A stretch of DNA of 64,000 nucleotides. Origin: an uncultured Muribaculaceae bacterium (GTDB lineage: Bacteria; Bacteroidota; Bacteroidia; Bacteroidales; Muribaculaceae). The notes under the pieces were generated by a model. It worked only from the letters and a program-made list of their open reading frames with translations, did not search any database and had not been told where the DNA came from. Below, in pieces: positions 41,393 through 50,563 of the stretch (position 1 is its first letter; each line of letters begins with the position of its first letter). The stretch is from contig CAJURN010000002.1 of assembly GCA_910589055.1 (NCBI GenBank), forward strand, positions 186,909-250,908. Direction: 5' to 3'. Made by a program: the position numbers and the translations under genes.

Positions 41393-42958
41393 TTAATTTA
41401 CAATAACTTCCATTGGCGACAGGTCGCGGTTGATTCCGTCGGGACCCACGGCGCGGATGCGTGAAATGTAGAAGCGTTTTCCGCGCGACAGGCGCTGGAA
41501 CTGCTGTTTCTGACGTGCTGAGAATGCCGCTCCGTCGCTCACTTCGGGCATCGCATTGCCTGATGAATCAAAGAACACAGTCTCGAATCCGAGCACCTTG
41601 AAGGGGGTATCGAGCAGGCCGTCGTCGATGGCAGCCTCAAGTCCGGGCGACTGTAGAAGCAGTGACTTCGCGAACGGTTTGCCGCCACGGTAGTGGTCGG
41701 TGTGGCCGTTGGCATCCTTGAAGGCGATGAACGGGGTAGGGTCGGGCAGCTTGCGCACGCGGAATGTCGTGGAAGCCATCTGCACGTTGTTGCCGTCCAT
41801 GTTGGCCGTCACGGTGATTACCGCGTCCTGGCCTACCGTCGCGGGCTTGGCAACCCAAGCGTCGCCGTTACGGGTAAGGGTTCCGTTTGTCATCGAGGCC
41901 GATATGTCACCCATGGGTACACCGGGAACGGAAATGCTCACGGGGTTCTCGATACCGGCATAGAGCACGTTCATCATCGTGGCCGATACAGTTGCCATAG
42001 GTTCGATTACGGTGTAGGACGAAGCGAAATTGTGGCGGGTTGAAGTACCGTCGCCGTGAGGCACCTCGAGCCATCCGTCGTAGGTAAACGTTCCGGTCTG
42101 ACCGGTGTTCACTTCATAGAGTCCCGAGTTGCCGGGAAGTTTCTTGCCGCCGATGAATACTTCGGGACGCTGAGTGGTGTCGACAGCGGCAAGGACAATG
42201 TTGGCCGAGTATTTTCCTCCGCGCATCACAAGGCGCGACTGGGGCATAACGTAGGCATTAAGCTCGTTGACACGCAGGTCGCCCGCATCCACCTGCGAAA
42301 GAAGCGAGGCTATGGCCTCACCCTCGGCATAGAGGATGTCGTTCTGGAGCTTGGCAAGCAGAGTCACCGCAGCCACCACCGGCTGTTGGTCGAATTTCGA
42401 TTCTTCCCATGAGCGGGCAACGAGAGTACCGCGCTGCACGGTGGCGTCGGTGCCGAGTGCCTGGGCTATTGATTTGCTGCGTATTGTGTCCGGGATGAGT
42501 GCTGTCACATATTCCCTGTATCCGTCGATTTTCTCGCGCAGGCGTGTTCCGAGGGGATTGCGCGGATTGAGCATCACCACGGCAGCGGCCTCAAGGTCGT
42601 CGCGGTTGAGGATTTCTTCGGGATTTCCGTCTTTGCCGTCGGCCTTGCGCACGATTTCGAGCTTGAGAGAGTCCACAAGTTCATAAAGGTCGGCAGTGCG
42701 TTGGCGCACCTCGGAAGCCTTGTCAAGCCACGCAAGAGCCTTGTCGGGATTCTGACTTGCCAGTGCGGCGAGCTGGGAGTATGTGGCTTCGTTTCGCATA
42801 TCGACGGTTGCGTTGGAGCGGTTGAGGCCATCGTGGACCTGCGTGAAACCGTCCAGAACGTCGCTCGAGACATTCAGGGCAAGCATGGCCGTCAGGACGA
42901 TATACATAAGGTTTATCATCTTCTGACGCGGTGTGAGCCTGTTTGAATTTGAAGCCAT
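41393..42958 (-). CDS. porM: T9SS motor component PorM/GldM
   Basis: A 521-residue protein with a single N-terminal membrane helix (QKMINLMYIVLTAMLALNVS) and a long periplasmic part of helical and beta domains. Typical segments are SSDVLDGFTQVHDGLNRSNA, NELNAYVMPQSRLVMRGGKY and the C-terminal FYISRIRAVGPDGINRDLSP. With PorL it forms the proton-driven motor that powers type IX secretion (and gliding in flavobacteria). It sits in the conserved K-L-M-N order. Confidence 0.95.
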   Translation of the reverse strand: MASNSNRLTPRQKMINLMYIVLTAMLALNVSSDVLDGFTQVHDGLNRSNATVDMRNEATYSQLAALASQNPDKALAWLDKASEVRQRTADLYELVDSLKLEIVRKADGKDGNPEEILNRDDLEAAAVVMLNPRNPLGTRLREKIDGYREYVTALIPDTIRSKSIAQALGTDATVQRGTLVARSWEESKFDQQPVVAAVTLLAKLQNDILYAEGEAIASLLSQVDAGDLRVNELNAYVMPQSRLVMRGGKYSANIVLAAVDTTQRPEVFIGGKKLPGNSGLYEVNTGQTGTFTYDGWLEVPHGDGTSTRHNFASSYTVIEPMATVSATMMNVLYAGIENPVSISVPGVPMGDISASMTNGTLTRNGDAWVAKPATVGQDAVITVTANMDGNNVQMASTTFRVRKLPDPTPFIAFKDANGHTDHYRGGKPFAKSLLLQSPGLEAAIDDGLLDTPFKVLGFETVFFDSSGNAMPEVSDGAAFSARQKQQFQRLSRGKRFYISRIRAVGPDGINRDLSPMEVIVN

Positions 42959-43003
42959 TGATCAGTGTTTAGATATGGATATAAAGTGGGAACGGGATTG
43001 TTC

Positions 43004-43972
43004 TTAGAGTTTTACCTCCGGCATTACGGGATTCGATACGTGTACGGAAGTTCCGTTGAGGTCGGGAGGAGTCATTCCGGGGCGGTACATGTTCACGGTC
43101 ATGGCCGTAATCATTTTCTCGTACACCGAATTGAGCTGCTGCATGTAGCGCGCCATCTTCTCGGTTTCCTCGCAGTAGCGCGCGCTTTGTGCCGCACTCT
43201 TCTCGTACATGTCGCGGATGTCCTTGATGCCGCGGTTGACGCGGTCGATGGAGTCGATCTGCGACGATACGCTGCGGAGCTGGATGTCGTAGATGGTGTT
43301 GAGGCCACCGATGTTCTTGTCGAGAGCCTGCATCTGTTCCACATATCCCTGGGAGCTGCGGGTGATAGCCTCGGAGTTTTCGGTTATGGCCTTATAGCTT
43401 GTGAGGAGCGTGTCGCTCACCTGATTTAATGCGGCTGTGGTGGCGTGGAGACGCTGCATTTCGGCGGCGATTCCGGCCATCTGGTCGAGATACTGCTGGG
43501 TGGCGGAAGTGAGCTCGGCCATGCGTGAGAGCTGGTCGGCCGCGGCGCTCATCTTGGCAATGCTTTCCGAGAGCGAACGTGTGTCTTCGGGCGACAGTTC
43601 CACTCCGGCGGGTATGCCTGCGGCATTGCGGGCTTCGGCTGCGCTGACGCCCGTACCGTTTATAACCACTCTGCCTGCGCCGTTGAATTCGGGGCGTTCT
43701 TCTGAGTCGTGGCTGTCAAGCACGGGAAATACTTCTTCCCAATGATATTCTTTCGGAGGACGGTCAAAAGCCGTGAGGACGAACATGAGTACTTCCGTTC
43801 CCATACCGATTGACAACAGGGCGTTGCCACCGGGCAGGTGCAGAATCTTGAACAGGGCACCCCAGATTACGATGGCGGCGCCGATACTGTATGCGAAGTT
43901 GAAGAAGCGCTGGCCTTTCTCGCTGCTGATGAAGGCACCGATGCCGCGTTTATATTGTTGTACTTTTCCCAT
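43004..43972 (-). CDS. porL: T9SS motor component PorL/GldL
   Basis: From ATG 43972 (a TTG two codons earlier is less likely) the product has 322 residues. Two N-terminal membrane helices (FNFAYSIGAAIVIWGALFKI and ALLSIGMGTEVLMFVLTAFD) form the ion-conducting part with PorM. The glutamate in GMGTEVL (Glu60), with Lys42 and His45, corresponds to the charged residues needed for proton flow in related GldL. The rest is a cytoplasmic helical region. The conserved FKILHLPGG is diagnostic. Confidence 0.95.
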   Translation of the reverse strand: MGKVQQYKRGIGAFISSEKGQRFFNFAYSIGAAIVIWGALFKILHLPGGNALLSIGMGTEVLMFVLTAFDRPPKEYHWEEVFPVLDSHDSEERPEFNGAGRVVINGTGVSAAEARNAAGIPAGVELSPEDTRSLSESIAKMSAAADQLSRMAELTSATQQYLDQMAGIAAEMQRLHATTAALNQVSDTLLTSYKAITENSEAITRSSQGYVEQMQALDKNIGGLNTIYDIQLRSVSSQIDSIDRVNRGIKDIRDMYEKSAAQSARYCEETEKMARYMQQLNSVYEKMITAMTVNMYRPGMTPPDLNGTSVHVSNPVMPEVKL

Positions 43973-44005
43973 TTTCAAATATTATCGAAGGGTGGTGTGC
44001 TTTTC

Positions 44006-45451
44006 TTATTTCTTGTTTTGTTTCTGTCCCTTGGCGAAACCGATCTGAGTGCGTACACAGCGGAATCCGATGTAAGAGCGCTGCTCGTTCTGATACTCCC
44101 ACATGCGGAGGTCGGAACGGATGTTGTGGGCCACGTCTTTCCATGAGCCGCCACGCACAATCTTGCGCTTCATCTTGTAGGGGTCTTCCTTGGCCGCGTC
44201 GTAGCGGTATTCGGGATTGAGGTCGCTTGTGAGGCGTCCCACGCTTTCGGTAAAGGCTGTCGAGGTCCATTCGCTCACGTTACCGGCCATGTCGTACAAG
44301 CCGAAATCGTTCGGGGCATATGTGCCCACACGTGAGGTAATCAGGTGGCCGTCCTTGACGTAGTTTCCTTCGTTTGGCTTGAAGTTGGCATAGAAGCATC
44401 CGCGGTCGTCGCTCATTGTGAGGTCGCCCTCCCAGGGATACATGTTGTCGTCGACACCGGCGCGGGCGGCATATTCCCATTCAGCCTCGGTGGGGAGTCG
44501 GTACGGCTCTACGTACACGCCTTCCTTGCCGAGCGAGCGGCGGAGATAGTCGGTGCGCCAGTTGGCGAAGGCATTGGCCTGCTCCCAGCTTACTCCTACA
44601 ACGGGATACTCGCTGTATCCGCCGTGGGCGAAGTACATGCGCACATACGGTTCGTTGTAAGCGTTTTCGAAGTCGTTGACCCATGCGGTGGTGTCGGGAT
44701 ACACGTTCACGATGTAGGTGTTCAGGAAATCGTACGGGCCGGTGAGGGCACGGGATATTGTCTGGCGCACGATTTCGCCCTCATCGTTGATGTAGGCTGT
44801 ATCTTTGGAAATCATGGGTGTCGCAGGGTTGTCGCGACGGTCGGTATTGTAGTCGCGGCGGTTTGCGTCCACACGGTTGCGGCGCTTGGCGGCCTCGGTG
44901 TGGTTGTAGATTTCGTAGCGGTAGTTGAGCTGGTCGGAGTCGAGTTCGCGCACACCGGTGATGGGGTTGGTGCGGTACACGCTTTCGATAGCGCGGAGTT
45001 CATCCTCGTTGGGGTTTCGCCAGGGAATTGCCTTGTTCCAGTTGAGGTGAGGCGTAACGGGGTTGCCCTCGCGGTCTTCCTCAATCTTGAAGTCCTCGTT
45101 GCCGCCGTATGCAGGGTCGGCGAGGCGTTCGCGGATGATGGAGTCGCGCACCCACAGCACGAACTGCTTGTACTTGCTGTTGGTTATTTCGGTTTCGTCC
45201 ATCCAGAATCCGTCCACTGAAATTCCGCGGGCATTGGCTTTCAGATTCCATAGCGAATCGTCCTTCTGTACGCCTACTTTCATGGACCCGCGGTCCACGA
45301 GCACCATTCCGTAGGGAGTGGGTTCGGCCCAGAAAGTGCCACCGACACCGGTGACTTCGCCACCTGCTGAGGAGCGGCTTCCTCCGGCGGCACACGACCC
45401 GAGGGCTGCTGCCACAACGCAGGAAAAAAGTATGTTGTTCAGGTTTTTCAT
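44006..45451 (-). CDS. porK: T9SS ring lipoprotein PorK/GldK
   Basis: A 481-residue lipoprotein (MKNLNNILFSCVVAAALGSC, Cys20) with a formylglycine-enzyme/SUMF-like fold: GFWMDETEITNSKYKQFVLW, VVGVSWEQANAFANW, RLPTEAEWEYAARAG, DMAGNVSEW and IGFRCVRT. PorK forms the periplasmic ring with PorN under the outer membrane. The SUMF fold is structural here rather than catalytic. It is 51 nt downstream of porP. Confidence 0.95.
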   Translation of the reverse strand: MKNLNNILFSCVVAAALGSCAAGGSRSSAGGEVTGVGGTFWAEPTPYGMVLVDRGSMKVGVQKDDSLWNLKANARGISVDGFWMDETEITNSKYKQFVLWVRDSIIRERLADPAYGGNEDFKIEEDREGNPVTPHLNWNKAIPWRNPNEDELRAIESVYRTNPITGVRELDSDQLNYRYEIYNHTEAAKRRNRVDANRRDYNTDRRDNPATPMISKDTAYINDEGEIVRQTISRALTGPYDFLNTYIVNVYPDTTAWVNDFENAYNEPYVRMYFAHGGYSEYPVVGVSWEQANAFANWRTDYLRRSLGKEGVYVEPYRLPTEAEWEYAARAGVDDNMYPWEGDLTMSDDRGCFYANFKPNEGNYVKDGHLITSRVGTYAPNDFGLYDMAGNVSEWTSTAFTESVGRLTSDLNPEYRYDAAKEDPYKMKRKIVRGGSWKDVAHNIRSDLRMWEYQNEQRSYIGFRCVRTQIGFAKGQKQNKK

Positions 45452-45502
45452 CTTGTCAATATATGATACCGGACAGTTTTTGTTGCAAATCGTTTATGTC
45501 AA

Positions 45503-46534
45503 TCACATGATGCGTATGCTCTTGTGACGGTTTTTGTTCTTCTCCGAGAAGTCGAGCTTAAGGCTGTAACCTGCGAAAACCTCGTGGCTTCCCATCGAGG
45601 CCCGGTTTATTGCCGAGGTGGCGTAGTCGTAGGAGTAGCCGATGTAGAAATTCTTGATTTCCGCAGCCACAGTGGCTATTACGGCATCGTTCCAGCGGTA
45701 GCCCACTCCGAAGGAGAGGAATTTATTGTAGCGTGCCCTGGCTGTTATTTCTCCGGTTGTGAAGAGGAAATCGGACTTCACCATGAGCGACGGTAGTATT
45801 TCAAATAACGTGTTTTTTACGGGAATATTGCCGCCGGCCATGAAATAAAGTGTGCGGCGTGCCTGAAATTCGTATCGGCGCTCTCCCGCTGTCTCGGAGC
45901 CTCCCGACGCGCTTTCGGCGTTGAGCCCGATTGTGGGTGATGTGAGATGGCTGCACGACAATCCGGCCCAGAAGCGTTTGTGCTCATACCACAGACCAAG
46001 CCCGAGGTCAAGCGCCGTGCCATGGATGTCGGTGGTGGGGATGCCGTCGTCGGTGCCCTGGTGGTAGTCGTCGTTGTCGGGCAGGAATACTTCCGAGCCT
46101 TTCCACGACTGGTCGTACATGCCGATCTGAAGAGCTGCGGTAAATTCGCCGCCGAATTTCTTGAATTTGTAGCCTATCTGTCCGTCCAGCATCAGGGTCT
46201 TGTAGAGGCCTATGCTTTCCTGACTCATCAGGACACCCGCTGCAAAACGCTTGTTGATGAATTTGAACGGCATATCGGCAGTGGCCGCGAAAGTCATCGG
46301 GGCATTGTCGATTCCTACCCACTGCATGCGAGCTCCGCCACGGATGCGGAGGAAGTCGGTGCGTCCGGCTGCCGCAGGGTTGTAGTAGGTGGGCACCTCG
46401 TAGTACTGCGAGAATTGGGCGTCGGTCTGTGCCGATGCGTCGCCGATGCCGGACATCACGGCGCACAGCATCGCAATAGCCGGGAGCCATGTCGTGCGAA
46501 GGCGGGTATGTATTTGCTGGAGTAGGCGTTGCAT
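45503..46534 (-). CDS. porP: T9SS outer-membrane protein PorP/SprF family
   Basis: From ATG 46534 the product is 343 residues with a long signal peptide (LPAIAMLCAVMSGIGDASAQ). The mature N terminus TDAQFSQYYEVPTYYNPAAA and RMQWVGIDNAPMTF are diagnostic of the PorP/SprF family. In T9SS operons it precedes porK and links the outer membrane to the secretion machinery or cargo. An ORF extended to a TTG at 46546 overlaps porT and is rejected; the 4-nt gap to porT implies coupling. Confidence 0.93.
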   Translation of the reverse strand: MQRLLQQIHTRLRTTWLPAIAMLCAVMSGIGDASAQTDAQFSQYYEVPTYYNPAAAGRTDFLRIRGGARMQWVGIDNAPMTFAATADMPFKFINKRFAAGVLMSQESIGLYKTLMLDGQIGYKFKKFGGEFTAALQIGMYDQSWKGSEVFLPDNDDYHQGTDDGIPTTDIHGTALDLGLGLWYEHKRFWAGLSCSHLTSPTIGLNAESASGGSETAGERRYEFQARRTLYFMAGGNIPVKNTLFEILPSLMVKSDFLFTTGEITARARYNKFLSFGVGYRWNDAVIATVAAEIKNFYIGYSYDYATSAINRASMGSHEVFAGYSLKLDFSEKNKNRHKSIRIM

Positions 46535-46538
46535 CGTG

Positions 46539-47267
46539 TTATTCAAAGTAGAAAGTCAGCACAACCATCTTCGAGGTTGCCTTGGTTAGGGATTCGGTGA
46601 ATTTGAGCTTTGCCGGGTCATCCTGAAGGTCGGGACGCTTGTGGGTGAGCACGTCGGTGAGCCCGAAACAGAATTTAAGTTCGGGAATCAGCTTGAAGTA
46701 AGGCAGATAGAAGTCGCATCCGAAACCCACCGAAAGGTAGCAGTCGGCGGCGTTGAACCGCAGAATGTCGCTGCGCTTCTTGGAAACGTCGAACGCGGGC
46801 ATTACGCCGGCCACTACGTAGGGGCGCGAGTTGCGGTAGCGCATGGCGGCGAATTTCAGGTCAACGGGCAATACGACGTAGGTCGATTTCACACTTTGTT
46901 CTTCTACGGCGCCGGAGTTCAGTTCCACCATTTTGAGGTCGCGGCTTCCGAAATACATACCGGGCGAGAAGCGGAGCGAGAAATAGTTGTTGAGCCTGAG
47001 TGAGAGCAGGCCGTTGACGCAGAATCCCGGTTGATACCCGGGCTGGTCCACGCGCCAGAGTTCTCCTGCCTCTGTTACGGCAAGACCGTTGTGTACAAAC
47101 TTCATACCTTCGGTGTGCATGCCTATTGAGAAGCCAAGATGCCAACGCCGCAGGTCGGCATACGGGCGGTTCATGATCTTGTCGTTAAGGTCACGAGCCG
47201 CTGCGGCAGGAACTCCTGCCAATATAAAGCTGAAAAGCAGTGCAAGTATGAATTTAGGTCGGTTCAT
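46539..47267 (-). CDS. porT: T9SS accessory outer-membrane barrel PorT
   Basis: A 242-residue protein with signal peptide (KFILALLFSFILAGVPAAAA) and an eight-strand barrel. The segments RRWHLGFSIGMHTEGMKFVH, YFSLRFSPGMYFGSRDL and VVLPVDLKFAAMRYRN match PorT-family proteins, and the C terminus ends FYFE. PorT is needed for secretion in Porphyromonas, though its exact role is unclear. Position at the head of the porP-K-L-M-N operon supports the assignment over a generic barrel. Confidence 0.85.
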   Translation of the reverse strand: MNRPKFILALLFSFILAGVPAAAARDLNDKIMNRPYADLRRWHLGFSIGMHTEGMKFVHNGLAVTEAGELWRVDQPGYQPGFCVNGLLSLRLNNYFSLRFSPGMYFGSRDLKMVELNSGAVEEQSVKSTYVVLPVDLKFAAMRYRNSRPYVVAGVMPAFDVSKKRSDILRFNAADCYLSVGFGCDFYLPYFKLIPELKFCFGLTDVLTHKRPDLQDDPAKLKFTESLTKATSKMVVLTFYFE

Positions 47268-47329
47268 CTATCTTTTAACGACAAACTTCCCGAAATATTA
47301 TATAGTATAGGTAAAGATAGGCGAGGAGA

Positions 47330-47454
47330 GGCAATGATAGGCAAGGGGAAGGTAAGAAGGCGATGGTAGGCAATGATAGGCAAGGGGAAGGGTAGGCAAT
47401 GGAGGGCAAGAAGGCAATGATAGGCAAGGGACGGGTAAGAAGGGCAATGGGTAA
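47330..47454. repeat. Degenerate purine-rich tandem repeat upstream of porT
   Basis: Three units of about 39-44 bp begin at 47330, 47369 and 47413 with GGCAATGATAGGCAAGGG, followed by GAAGG or ACGGG and AAGAAGG words. A pyrimidine-rich complement-like tract (TTGCCTTTTTACC, TCGCCTTTTCTCC, CTCGCCTTTTTACC; 47487-47560) follows, so the two parts can base-pair. The region fills the gap between porT and the DUF4861 gene; no gene seen in it. Confidence 0.65.
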
Positions 47455-47562
47455 AGGCTATGTAAGGCACGAAGAAAAACTATTCTCTTGCCTTTTTACC
47501 AAACTTCGCCTTTTCTCCTAACCTCGCCTTTTTACCTTACTTTGCTTTTTTGCCTAAATTTC

Positions 47563-48756
47563 CTATTTCTTCACTTCCACCTTCAGGGGGCTGCGTAGGG
47601 AGTGGTCGGTATTGTCAAGGTAGTCGGCCCAGTCTTCGAGCGACTTAATCTGCACGGGCTGCCATGCGGCTCCCCAAAGGAATTGTGAGGTATCGGACGG
47701 TGCGGTATGGCGCAGAGCTAATATGTGGTCGTCGGCTTCAACGAAGCGGTCGGCTTTTTCGATAAATACCAATCCGACGAGCGCCTCCCCGTTGCCGGGA
47801 CCTTGGGTCGGGTCGGAGTAGCACAGCCAACGCATGTCTTCGCCGGAAAGTGCGTTGCGATCGTCGCGTCGGGGAAATCCGGTTGCAAATTCCACCGGCT
47901 CGTCCAGGTCTTCGAACCAGGCTTTGCAGCGGTTGAGTCTTGCGCCTGAATCAAGCGTTATCTCACGCCATTCCGTAGACTTTCCGGCAGGTGAAATGAA
48001 GCTCACGCGGGCAGTGAAGCGAATCGGGCCGTTATCAAGAATTTCAGCGGTCTCGTAGCCCCAGGTGTAGGCAAGCGAGTCGCCGCGGAACACAGCAAGT
48101 CCGCCCACTCCGAGAGTCGGGCCTACGAAATAGCAGTCCATGCCCAAGCCGTGGTTGACATGGTAGGAGACGCTGTTGTAGAAGTCTTCCGGCAAGCTCG
48201 TATCGCTGCGCTTCAGGCTGTCGATTTTATTTTGGGTTAGGACATCGGTCTGCGGCGCATAAATTTTCTCAAGCACCAGCTCGGAGGTCGGGTATTTGAA
48301 AAACACGTCGTTGCCATAGACGCGTTCGCCCATCATGCGTGTGCCAGGGCCGTAGATGCGATAGCCGGCAGTCTCGTTTTCCCATGCGAGGTCATCGGCG
48401 CGTTCGGGATATATGCGGCCTCCGACTACATTGCGGTAGGTGTGCACGGTGTCGGAACCGCACACGGTGAACTGCGCGGATTTATCGCCCGGTAATGTTA
48501 CCTTGAATATGAGAAGTGAGTCATGTGTTACCTGCGAAGGTATTTCAGTACCTTTGCTGTCAAGCACATATAAAAATTGATTTGGAATGTTCGTACGCAA
48601 TTCCGATATCGGAATCTCAACCATTTCGTTAGTGCGGTCAATGTCGGTGTTATTGCTTACCTTTACTTTGACGCTTGGCATACCGTCATTGGAGCAGGAG
48701 GCCGCCGATGCAATCAGAGCCAACGCCATGAGTATTTTTGAAACGCTTTTTTTCAT
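47563..48756 (-). CDS. DUF4861 domain lipoprotein
   Basis: A 397-residue lipoprotein (MKKSVSKILMALALIASAAS then C, Cys21). The mature protein matches DUF4861: IEIPISELRTN-like EIPISELRTN, DDLAWENETAGYRIYGPGTR, SVSYHVNHGLGMDCYFVGPT and WEYADYLD-like LEDWADYLDNTDHSLRSPL. The family is common in Bacteroidetes near polysaccharide-degradation genes and may bind or cleave sugars, but no activity is assigned. A small-RNA-like cassette with a terminator lies directly upstream, so expression may involve read-through of that leader. Confidence 0.85.
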   Translation of the reverse strand: MKKSVSKILMALALIASAASCSNDGMPSVKVKVSNNTDIDRTNEMVEIPISELRTNIPNQFLYVLDSKGTEIPSQVTHDSLLIFKVTLPGDKSAQFTVCGSDTVHTYRNVVGGRIYPERADDLAWENETAGYRIYGPGTRMMGERVYGNDVFFKYPTSELVLEKIYAPQTDVLTQNKIDSLKRSDTSLPEDFYNSVSYHVNHGLGMDCYFVGPTLGVGGLAVFRGDSLAYTWGYETAEILDNGPIRFTARVSFISPAGKSTEWREITLDSGARLNRCKAWFEDLDEPVEFATGFPRRDDRNALSGEDMRWLCYSDPTQGPGNGEALVGLVFIEKADRFVEADDHILALRHTAPSDTSQFLWGAAWQPVQIKSLEDWADYLDNTDHSLRSPLKVEVKK

Positions 48757-48801
48757 CTTGCAAGAACATTCAAAGATTGGTTGTAATAAGTTCGGGTAGG
48801 T

Positions 48802-48871
48802 ACAAAAAAAATATTATTCGTCATCACGACGAATAATCTTTTATAACCTTAAATCTAATACCATGAAAAAC
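48802..48871 (-). ncRNA. Candidate small RNA or leader, copy 2 (conserved 27-nt segment plus terminator)
   Basis: On the minus strand a -7 box TAACTTTG (48877-48884) is followed by the conserved segment (48844-48870: TTTTTCATGGTATTAG, then ATTTAAGGTTA), a perfect hairpin ATTATTCGTC/GACGAATAAT (48813-48837), eight T and GTACC. It matches copy 1 at 1350-1414 except for the hairpin sequence. The DUF4861 gene begins 46 nt after the T run, so it may be a 5' leader with attenuation rather than a separate RNA. Confidence 0.5.
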
Positions 48872-48999
48872 TGATGCAAAGTTATACATTTTATGATATA
48901 TGGCATAACTTTTCCAAGAAAAAATCTATGGATTAACTATATTTAACTAAAATCACGGATTTTTCTTTCTAAATTCACGTTTTGAAACGTTATCAAGAT

Positions 49000-50004
49000 A
49001 TGAAACACATTAGAATCAGATTATTTATAGCCATTGCAGCAATCGTTGCAACGGTATTTCCCGGTCTCGCACAGACCTGGACAGCGGATATTCTCGGCGA
49101 CGGCTTTGTGATGCGTCATTGCGTGCAGGATGATTCGCTGCAGTCTACTATCATCAGGAAACTTCCCGAGGAAAAAGCTGCCCGGGCAGTGCTTTACGTC
49201 CACGGCTTCAACGATTATTTCTTTCAGGCAGAGATGGCCGACCGCTTCATAAGCCACGGTTATGCCTTCTATGCCGTTGATTTGCGCCGCTACGGACGTT
49301 CGCTCATGCCGGGGCAGAAACCGTTTTCAATCAGGAATGTCGATGAATATTTTCCCGACATTGATTCAGCCTTGGTGCAGATTGCCCGCGACGGCATCGG
49401 CGAGGTCGCGCTTATGGGACATTCCACCGGGGGCTTGATAACATCATGCTTCATGGCGCAGAACAGTCGTCCACAGATCAAGGCACTTGTGCTCAACAGT
49501 CCGTTTCTTGACTGGAATCTCGGCTGGCAGGAGCATCTTGTGCCGCTGATTTCGCTTTGGGGCAAGTATTTTCCAAACACACGTATCCCGCAAGGAATGT
49601 CGCATGCCTATGCCGAGAGCCTGCTTGCATCGGGGCATGGCGAATGGAACTACCGTACCGACTGGAAATTCACCCAATCACCCGACGTGGATGCCGGATG
49701 GGTTCGGGCAATCACTCTTGCGCAGAAATCATTACGCGACGGACGCGCCGATATCCGTGTGCCTATTCTACTGATGTACTCCGACCATTCGGTATATGGC
49801 TCGGAATGGACTCCGGAATTTAACCGCGGCGACGCGGTGCTTGACGTGAAGGATATACGCCGCTACGGTCTCGGACTCGGCCCGCATGTTACTCCGGTTC
49901 GCATAGTAGGCGGCCTTCACGACCTCGTCCTGTCGGCCCCGAACGTCCGCGAACCTCTTTTCCGCTACATATTTTCCTGGCTCGATACCCGTGTCACCTG
50001 GTGA
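49000..50004 (+). CDS. Secreted alpha/beta hydrolase (serine aminopeptidase S33-like)
   Basis: From ATG 49000 the product is 334 residues with signal peptide (IRLFIAIAAIVATVFPGLAQ). Fold motifs: oxyanion-region VLYVHGFNDYFFQ, nucleophile GHSTGG (Ser142), and the late GGLHDLVLS carrying the probable catalytic His. It resembles the lysophospholipase/monoacylglycerol-lipase branch (Hydrolase_4). Substrate unknown. Its last 11 bp overlap the end of the convergent DUF695-like gene. No terminator fits between them. Confidence 0.85.
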   Translation: MKHIRIRLFIAIAAIVATVFPGLAQTWTADILGDGFVMRHCVQDDSLQSTIIRKLPEEKAARAVLYVHGFNDYFFQAEMADRFISHGYAFYAVDLRRYGRSLMPGQKPFSIRNVDEYFPDIDSALVQIARDGIGEVALMGHSTGGLITSCFMAQNSRPQIKALVLNSPFLDWNLGWQEHLVPLISLWGKYFPNTRIPQGMSHAYAESLLASGHGEWNYRTDWKFTQSPDVDAGWVRAITLAQKSLRDGRADIRVPILLMYSDHSVYGSEWTPEFNRGDAVLDVKDIRRYGLGLGPHVTPVRIVGGLHDLVLSAPNVREPLFRYIFSWLDTRVTW

Positions 50005-50542
50005 GTTGCTCGGCTATGGGGTCAAGCCAGTAATGGGCCTGAGTCCACTCCTTATCCTCACTCATCTGGTATTGGAAATGGATGGGATAGTCTCCTGACA
50101 TTATCAGGCTCTGAAGATATCTGTTGACAGGCTCAGGATTTTTGACGTACCACATGACCTGGGTTATTCCATTACCTGTGACTCGTCCCATATACAGCAC
50201 ATTCGGGTCGTCAGGATTTATCACTATGTGGTCGTAGATATCATCGGCAAATTCCTGCATGACAGGAGTCGGATCATCCGGAAGGTCTTTGGCAGGAGTG
50301 ACATCATACTCCAATATCACTGACAAATACCATGAAAAAGCGGATTTTGGCGTTAAATCCAATATTCCCGGATTCAGCAGGCCTACATGTGGCTTGCCGT
50401 CGATATATGTGGAGCCAACCACCCATTTGTCTTCGGGTATATGCGTCCTGTATAGTGTGGCGTTTTGTTTTGCCGGGGCTCCACATCCGCACAACATGAA
50501 ATATGCTGTGCATACACACAATAAGGGATAAAAACGTTTCAT
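49994..50542 (-). CDS. DUF695-like lipoprotein
   Basis: A 182-residue protein with lipoprotein-like signal (MKRFYPLLCVCTAYFMLCGC). The core LPDDPTPVMQEFADDIYDHI, YMGRVTGNGITQVMWYVKNP and WTQAHYW resembles DUF695, a small domain of unknown function. It is a close paralogue of the gene 21 nt upstream but carries a lipoprotein anchor instead of a membrane helix. The pair is followed convergently by the hydrolase gene. Confidence 0.7.
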   Translation of the reverse strand: MKRFYPLLCVCTAYFMLCGCGAPAKQNATLYRTHIPEDKWVVGSTYIDGKPHVGLLNPGILDLTPKSAFSWYLSVILEYDVTPAKDLPDDPTPVMQEFADDIYDHIVINPDDPNVLYMGRVTGNGITQVMWYVKNPEPVNRYLQSLIMSGDYPIHFQYQMSEDKEWTQAHYWLDPIAEQLTR

Positions 50543-50563
50543 GGTATTTGATAATTGCTTGAT

